Shown here: in pieces, positions 60,030-64,000 of the stretch
Layout: the number at the start of each line of letters is the position of its first letter
Position numbering within the stretch: position 1 is the stretch's first letter
Source of the DNA: Planctomycetota bacterium
Lineage (GTDB): Bacteria; Planctomycetota; B15-G4
Direction: 5' to 3'
NCBI GenBank assembly: GCA_029245865.1
Contig: JAQWOM010000043.1
Location: 140,846 to 204,845, forward strand
Length of the DNA stretch: 64,000 nt
Program-made: the position numbers and the translations under genes
Notes under the pieces: model-generated
Database searches by the model: none
What the model was told of the DNA's origin: nothing
The model's input: the letters and a program-made list of their open reading frames with translations, nothing else

Positions 60030-61349
60030 ATGATCCGCAACACCATGATCATGGTCATCAAAGACTTGCGGCTATTCCTGCGCGATAAGGTCGCCTTGAT
60101 GCTGGCGGTCTTGCTGCCCATCGTTCTGGTCACCGTCTTCTGCTCGATCATGACAGGTATGGGCGGAGGCAACGGAGGCATGCCCTCGATTGAGGTCGCC
60201 CTGCTCGACCAGGATCAGTCGCCTGCCTCGAATGCTTTCGTAGCGGCCTTCGGTGACATGCAGGGCATTTCTCTCGTGCTTGCCGAGCCTGCATCCACTC
60301 GCGACGACCTTGTGCGGCTCGTGCACGATGGGCAACGGCCCTTCGCCGTCCTGCTACCCGAGGGGTTCGCGGCGGGAGCCGAGCTTGAGTTGATCCGCGA
60401 TCCGGGTCGATCGATGAGCCTGCAAATTCTCAGTATCGGACTCGTGCGCGCGCTCTTTGAAACCCGCGGTGAGGAACTTCTCTGGGAGATCCAGTCCCGC
60501 TCACTCGAAGCCGCAGGCATTCCCGCGGAATGGACCACTCGCATCGAGGCCTTCACCACACCCTTCCGCCAGGCCATGAAGAGCCTGTTTACAGACGCCG
60601 CAGAAGAAGGGCATGTCAGTCCGGACGCAGAAGCCGACGGTGAGGACTTTGACTTCCAGCAATTCGCGCTGCAGGTCCTGCCCATTCAGACGCAGGACGT
60701 CCTGCCCAGCGGCCGGCAGGAGCAGATCACCTACATGGTTTCCCACTCCGTCTCGGGCATGACGGTGATGATGATCATGTTCAGCTTGGTCGGCTTCGCT
60801 CGCACACTCCTCGAAGAGCGCAAAGATGGGACGATGCGGCGACTGCTCTGTGCACCAATCAACCCGTTGACGGTTCTGATGAGCAAATTCCTGGGCGCAT
60901 TCATGGTCGGAATGTGTCTTGTCTTCATTCTCTTCGCCTACGCGGCCCTCGTCTTTGACTTCAGCTTCCTGCCACACTGGGACACCGTGCTGGTCATCTC
61001 ACTGGCAACCGTGGCCAGTTCGACAGCTTTTGCACTGCTCATTGCTGTGGTGTCCACCTCTGACAAGCAAGCGGACGGGCTCTCAACCATCTTGATTCTG
61101 GTCATGTCGGCACTTGGCGGTGCGTGGATGCCGTTGATGTTCATGCCAGAGGCCGTGCGAACCGTTGGCCAGTTCACTCTGACTTACTGGTCCATCGAGG
61201 CCTATCAGAGCGTCTTCTGGAGCGGGCTCCACTGGACCAACCCGACCATCCTCAAGGACCTCGGTGTCTTACTCGGTCTCGCCCTCGTGCTCGTGTTTGT
61301 GGCCGCCCGTGTATTCCAACGCCGTCGCCTGAGTGGGTTCGCATCATGA
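60030..61349 (+). CDS. ABC-2 family permease inside the BMC-P cluster
   Basis: A 439-residue permease. The N-terminal helix LMLAVLLPIVLVTVFCSIM is followed by a large extracytoplasmic domain (~60-245, VALLDQDQSPASNAFVAAF and onward). Five further helices follow (MTVMMIMFSLVGFARTLLEERKDGTMRRLL; ALGGAWMPLMFMP and others). This is the YhaP/NatB exporter layout with the ERKDGTMRRLL coupling motif. Its TGA overlaps the ATG of the third BMC-P gene. With the upstream ATPase it forms a complete exporter, cargo unknown. Confidence 0.9.
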   Translation: MIRNTMIMVIKDLRLFLRDKVALMLAVLLPIVLVTVFCSIMTGMGGGNGGMPSIEVALLDQDQSPASNAFVAAFGDMQGISLVLAEPASTRDDLVRLVHDGQRPFAVLLPEGFAAGAELELIRDPGRSMSLQILSIGLVRALFETRGEELLWEIQSRSLEAAGIPAEWTTRIEAFTTPFRQAMKSLFTDAAEEGHVSPDAEADGEDFDFQQFALQVLPIQTQDVLPSGRQEQITYMVSHSVSGMTVMMIMFSLVGFARTLLEERKDGTMRRLLCAPINPLTVLMSKFLGAFMVGMCLVFILFAYAALVFDFSFLPHWDTVLVISLATVASSTAFALLIAVVSTSDKQADGLSTILILVMSALGGAWMPLMFMPEAVRTVGQFTLTYWSIEAYQSVFWSGLHWTNPTILKDLGVLLGLALVLVFVAARVFQRRRLSGFAS

Positions 61350-61651
61350 AGATCGGCAAGGTCATTGGCACCGTGGTCACGCCCGTCCAGCACCCGTCCT
61401 ACGACGGACAACGCCTGCTTGCGGTGCGCCCGGTCGCACCGGACCTCAGCCCCACCCAGGACCGCATGTTCACAGCCGTCGATCGCTGCCAGGCCGGCGT
61501 CGGTGACATCGTGCTCCTGATGGCCGAAGGAAGCTCCGTGCGCGAGATCGTGGGCGACTCGGAAGCGCCCATAAGGACTGCTGTCGTGGGCGTCATTGAC
61601 GAGATCAGTCTTCATGGACAGATCGTCTACCCGGCGCTCAACGGCTTCTGA
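61346..61651 (+). CDS. Microcompartment vertex protein (BMC-P) 3
   Basis: A 101-residue EutN/CcmL-family protein: MKIGKVIGTVVTPVQ, RLLAVRPV, FTAVDRCQAGVGDIVLLMAEGSSVRE and TAVVGVIDEI. GSSVR retains the pore pattern that copy 2 has lost. ATG 61346 overlaps the permease TGA (ATGA); the longer track ORF is permease shadow. Three BMC-P paralogues in one locus matches what I recall of planctomycetal (PVM-type) microcompartment loci, but no BMC-H/T hexamer gene is in this window. Confidence 0.92.
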   Translation: MKIGKVIGTVVTPVQHPSYDGQRLLAVRPVAPDLSPTQDRMFTAVDRCQAGVGDIVLLMAEGSSVREIVGDSEAPIRTAVVGVIDEISLHGQIVYPALNGF

Positions 61652-61672
61652 GGACCCAGGGGACTCGGTCCT
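61651..61672 (+). terminator. Hairpin with T-containing tail after BMC-P 3
   Basis: AGGACC (61651-61656) and GGTCCT (61667-61672) form a 6-bp stem around a 10-nt loop, starting in the BMC-P 3 stop codon and followed by tccccctt. This could reduce read-through into the aldolase gene 56 bp downstream. The stem is short and the T-run is interrupted. Confidence 0.35.
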
Positions 61673-61707
61673 TCCCCCTTCTGGCAACTGACCGCTACTA
61701 TGGCGGT

Positions 61708-62568
61708 ATGGACCAGCCTTCTCCCGGCATCGACGACCTTCAAGCCTGCTTCCCGCCTGCTGCGGTGGATCCCTCTCTGGAGGGCAAACCCATCGGCACG
61801 ACCCCCTGGGCAGCCCCGGAAGCGGGCCCCGTGCGGCACGACACTCTGGTGCAGGCAGCGCCGGACGACAAGGCGGCACTCGCGCAACAGATCTGCGACG
61901 TGATGCGGATGCTCTACAAGGCCGAGATGGTCGTCGCCAATGACGGCAATGTCAGTGCGCGGCTGCCCAACGGCAACATCATGATCACCGCATCTGGAGT
62001 CTTGAAGGGCTTCATGACACCGGATCAGGTCATCGAATGCGACTCGCAAGGCAACGCGCTTGACGGGCGCACTGTCACGACAGAGATCAAGATGCACGTT
62101 GCTGCCTACCAGGAGCGCCCCGACATACGCGCCGTGGTTCATGCGCACCCCATCTATGCCACGGCCTTTTCGCTGGCGGGCGTTTCTCTGGCCGAATGCA
62201 CCATCCCCGAGATCATCGTGACCATGGGATCTATTCCCACGGCTCCGTATGCGACCCCCTCCACATACGATCTGCCCGACGAACTCCGGCCGTTCCTTTC
62301 AAAAGGAGACGCCGTGATCATGGAGCGGCACGGCGTGGTGTGCATTGGCAGCGATTTGATCGACGCTTACAAGAAGATGGAAATGGTGGAGCACACCGCC
62401 AAGATCACGCACGTTGCACGAACTCTGGGCACCGTGAAGCCCATTGCTCCTCCGGGCGTGAAGGCCCTTCTCGAAACCCGCAAGTCGCTCGGCATTCAGA
62501 CGAAGAACAACCTCTGCCACGGCTGCGGCGCTCGCGAGGTCTGCGCGGCCCCGCTGTATCCCGAATGA
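61708..62568 (+). CDS. Class II aldolase with N- and C-terminal extensions
   Basis: A FucA/RhaD-type aldolase that would cleave fuculose- or rhamnulose-1-phosphate to lactaldehyde and DHAP. ANDGNVSARL and SGVLKGF shape the phosphate site, TTEIKMHVAAY carries the catalytic Glu, and HAHP and ERHGVV supply zinc ligands. The core spans residues ~55-255. The ~55-residue N-terminal extension and the C-terminal LCHGCGAREVC tail are extra to FucA. One may be an encapsulation signal, as planctomycetal microcompartments house a class II aldolase. It is co-directional with the BMC-P/ABC cluster. Confidence 0.87.
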   Translation: MDQPSPGIDDLQACFPPAAVDPSLEGKPIGTTPWAAPEAGPVRHDTLVQAAPDDKAALAQQICDVMRMLYKAEMVVANDGNVSARLPNGNIMITASGVLKGFMTPDQVIECDSQGNALDGRTVTTEIKMHVAAYQERPDIRAVVHAHPIYATAFSLAGVSLAECTIPEIIVTMGSIPTAPYATPSTYDLPDELRPFLSKGDAVIMERHGVVCIGSDLIDAYKKMEMVEHTAKITHVARTLGTVKPIAPPGVKALLETRKSLGIQTKNNLCHGCGAREVCAAPLYPE

Positions 62569-62581
62569 AGCCTGGGCCAAC

Positions 62582-62602
62582 CCGTCCATACAACCTGGAC
62601 GG
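62582..62602. terminator. Bidirectional hairpin between convergent aldolase and pgi
   Basis: CCGTCCA-TACAACC-TGGACGG is a perfect 7-bp stem with a 7-nt loop in the 37-bp space between the two converging stop codons. Position and symmetry suit a shared terminator. There is no strong U-run on either side. Confidence 0.5.
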
Positions 62603-62605
62603 CCG

Positions 62606-63994
62606 TCAGATCACTCGATAGTTCGGGTCACTGATTTTTCGCCCCTCGACTCGAGAGCGCTCCTGCTCGAAGCCCGGCCGCCCCATCAGGCCGTAGGTCG
62701 CGACCTTCCCTGCCTCGACCCCCGGCTGATCAAAGGCATCGACCCCGTACAGTTCGCCGCCGTACGCCGTCGCCACCATGGACCACATCAAGAATTCGCC
62801 AACCGAGTGCGCATCCACCTCGGGAACCGAAATGAGTGCATTCGGACAACCTGCGTCCGTGAGCGCGAGTTGCGTGGCGCGGCACTCAGCGTCAAGCAGT
62901 TGCCCGAAGGTCTTGCCAGACAGATAGGCAAGCTCATCAAGCCCCTGAGGATGATCAGGAATCAGCAGGTCGTCTTTGTGATTCAGCACGCGCAGAAAAG
63001 TGAATGCCTTGTCGCGCGGGCCCTGAGCAAACAATTGCACCTGACTGTGCTGATCCGTGGCACCCACCGCACCGTGAGGAAACGGGCCAATCCTACGACC
63101 CTGTGCGTCGACCTTGCCCAGACTCTCTGCGACCAGTTGAACATTCCAGTCGACCATCAGCCTCAAGCGGTGGCTGTATGGGAAGAGCACCTGGGAATGA
63201 ACGCCGCAGCGCGTGTCGAGCAGGTGATGACACGCTGCCCAGACAGCAGCAGGGTTCTGCGCAAAGTCTCCGCTCAAACTCCGATTTCGTCCGTGAGCAG
63301 CGCCCTCGAGCAACTGAGGCAGGTTCCATCCCATGAGCGCGCCGGGTAACAAACCCACCGGCGACAGCACGCTAAACCGTCCACCCACGTTGTCGGGCAC
63401 GACGAAAGACTTCAACGCGTGCACATCGGCGAAAGGACGCAGAAAACCTTGCTGGGCGTCCGTGGTCACGACAATGTGGTCCCGCCAGGAATCTCCCACG
63501 GCAGCCTTCAAGGCTTCCAGGAAGAGAAGGAACTGGCTCATCGTCTCCGCCGTGGAGCCGGATTTGCTGATGACGTTGAAAAGGGTCGTTTCTGGATTGG
63601 CGACGCGCAGAACCCCACCCACCAGCGAAGGGTCCACGTTGTCGACGACAAACAGCCGCGGTCGATCATTCGGCAACCGACTGTCATGAAGCGGCCGAGA
63701 CAGGGCAGCGTGAAGTGCCTGGGTTCCGAGCGCCGACCCTCCGATTCCCATGACGACAATGTTCTCGAAGCGCCCCGACACCGACTCGGCGTATTCAAGG
63801 CATGCAGCCATGGTCGATCGATCGTCGGGCAAGTCGAAAAACCCGAGTTGACCCGAATCGCGCTTGCCCTTCAGCGAGGAGAGCTTCTCGGCGTGTTGAT
63901 CAGCAGCCTGCTCGAGATGTTCGGGATCGACGCCCACCTCACCCTGAGGGCCGCCGCGGACGAAACACGTGTAATCGAGTGTGAGGACCATCAC
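62606..63994 (-). CDS. pgi: Glucose-6-phosphate isomerase
   Basis: Interconverts glucose-6-phosphate and fructose-6-phosphate. The 462-residue enzyme has GIGGSALGTQAL, VISKSGSTAETMSQF and the signature GATDQHSQVQLFAQGP, with the catalytic-lysine region lying toward the C-terminus. The start is GTG 63994 or ATG 63991; both lie within ten bases of the window edge, so a slightly longer N-terminus cannot be excluded. It is convergent with the aldolase gene. Confidence 0.93.
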   Translation of the reverse strand: MMVLTLDYTCFVRGGPQGEVGVDPEHLEQAADQHAEKLSSLKGKRDSGQLGFFDLPDDRSTMAACLEYAESVSGRFENIVVMGIGGSALGTQALHAALSRPLHDSRLPNDRPRLFVVDNVDPSLVGGVLRVANPETTLFNVISKSGSTAETMSQFLLFLEALKAAVGDSWRDHIVVTTDAQQGFLRPFADVHALKSFVVPDNVGGRFSVLSPVGLLPGALMGWNLPQLLEGAAHGRNRSLSGDFAQNPAAVWAACHHLLDTRCGVHSQVLFPYSHRLRLMVDWNVQLVAESLGKVDAQGRRIGPFPHGAVGATDQHSQVQLFAQGPRDKAFTFLRVLNHKDDLLIPDHPQGLDELAYLSGKTFGQLLDAECRATQLALTDAGCPNALISVPEVDAHSVGEFLMWSMVATAYGGELYGVDAFDQPGVEAGKVATYGLMGRPGFEQERSRVEGRKISDPNYRVI

Positions 63995-64000
63995 CGTTTT

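Noticed and set aside
1-64000. tRNA, rRNA, CRISPR, IS or phage features
   Set aside because: All spacers are under about 225 bp. None shows a tRNA cloverleaf, spaced repeats, transposase reading frames or terminal repeats by eye.

Overview
This 64 kb, high-GC, gene-dense window has no gene-free stretch longer than about 225 bp. It reads as chromosome from a Planctomycetota-like bacterium of the PVC superphylum. The evidence is a 57-residue small basic protein with a VYGL-KVR motif, a BMC vertex-protein plus class II aldolase cluster of planctomycetal type, lipoprotein and membrane sulfatase-fold proteins, a Ser/Thr kinase, and a YkgJ-type Cys-cluster protein. This assignment is inference, since no rRNA is present. 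I saw no tRNA, rRNA, CRISPR array, IS element or prophage gene.

Left arm, 1-14.7 kb, mostly minus strand. A short C-terminal fragment of a plus-strand membrane protein is followed by a membrane protein and signal peptidase I (lepB). Then comes a tightly coupled glycosyltransferase (GT) operon, read leftward from 14.66 kb: a degenerate prolyl-tRNA-synthetase-like protein, GT4, an M3 metallopeptidase, two GT4s, a coiled-coil protein, GT2, a GT2-GT4 fusion, GT2, and a DPM1-like GT2 that ends in a large palindrome.

Middle, 14.8-31 kb. An uncharacterised secreted protein has a structured leader. It is followed by a lipoprotein sulfatase-fold protein with an internal LysM-like domain, xthA, hisS, a flavin disulfide reductase coupled to a TVP38/DedA-type membrane protein, and a 610-aa polytopic membrane protein with an acidic tail. 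Next is a second GT operon: three GT2s and two GT4s.

31-48.8 kb, minus strand. A very long near-gapless series runs leftward: small basic protein, aminotransferase, queE, der, lipoprotein, a membrane sulfatase-fold protein that has lost catalytic residues, ROK kinase, Wzm/Wzt-type ABC exporter, two GT2s, two tandem GNAT acyltransferases, NhaA, and PIG-L / GT4 / PIG-L. Together the clusters encode about 17 glycosyltransferases, two deacetylases, two acyltransferases and an ABC exporter, but no nucleotide-sugar pathway, polymerase or initiating phosphoglycosyltransferase. The window therefore holds the assembly, modification and export part of a surface polysaccharide pathway whose precursor genes lie elsewhere.

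Right arm, 49-64 kb. It carries a SPOR-like membrane protein, a TPR metallopeptidase, a YkgJ-like protein that appears to start at a non-canonical codon, and a Ser/Thr kinase. A single-ring Clp-type AAA+ protein is divergent from the kinase. Then come a GT-C membrane glycosyltransferase with a DPM1-like partner, a DJ-1 protein and a SurA-like protein. The most unusual unit follows: three EutN/CcmL (BMC-P) vertex proteins with an ABC-2 exporter translationally coupled between the second and third, then a class II aldolase. Convergent pgi closes the window.
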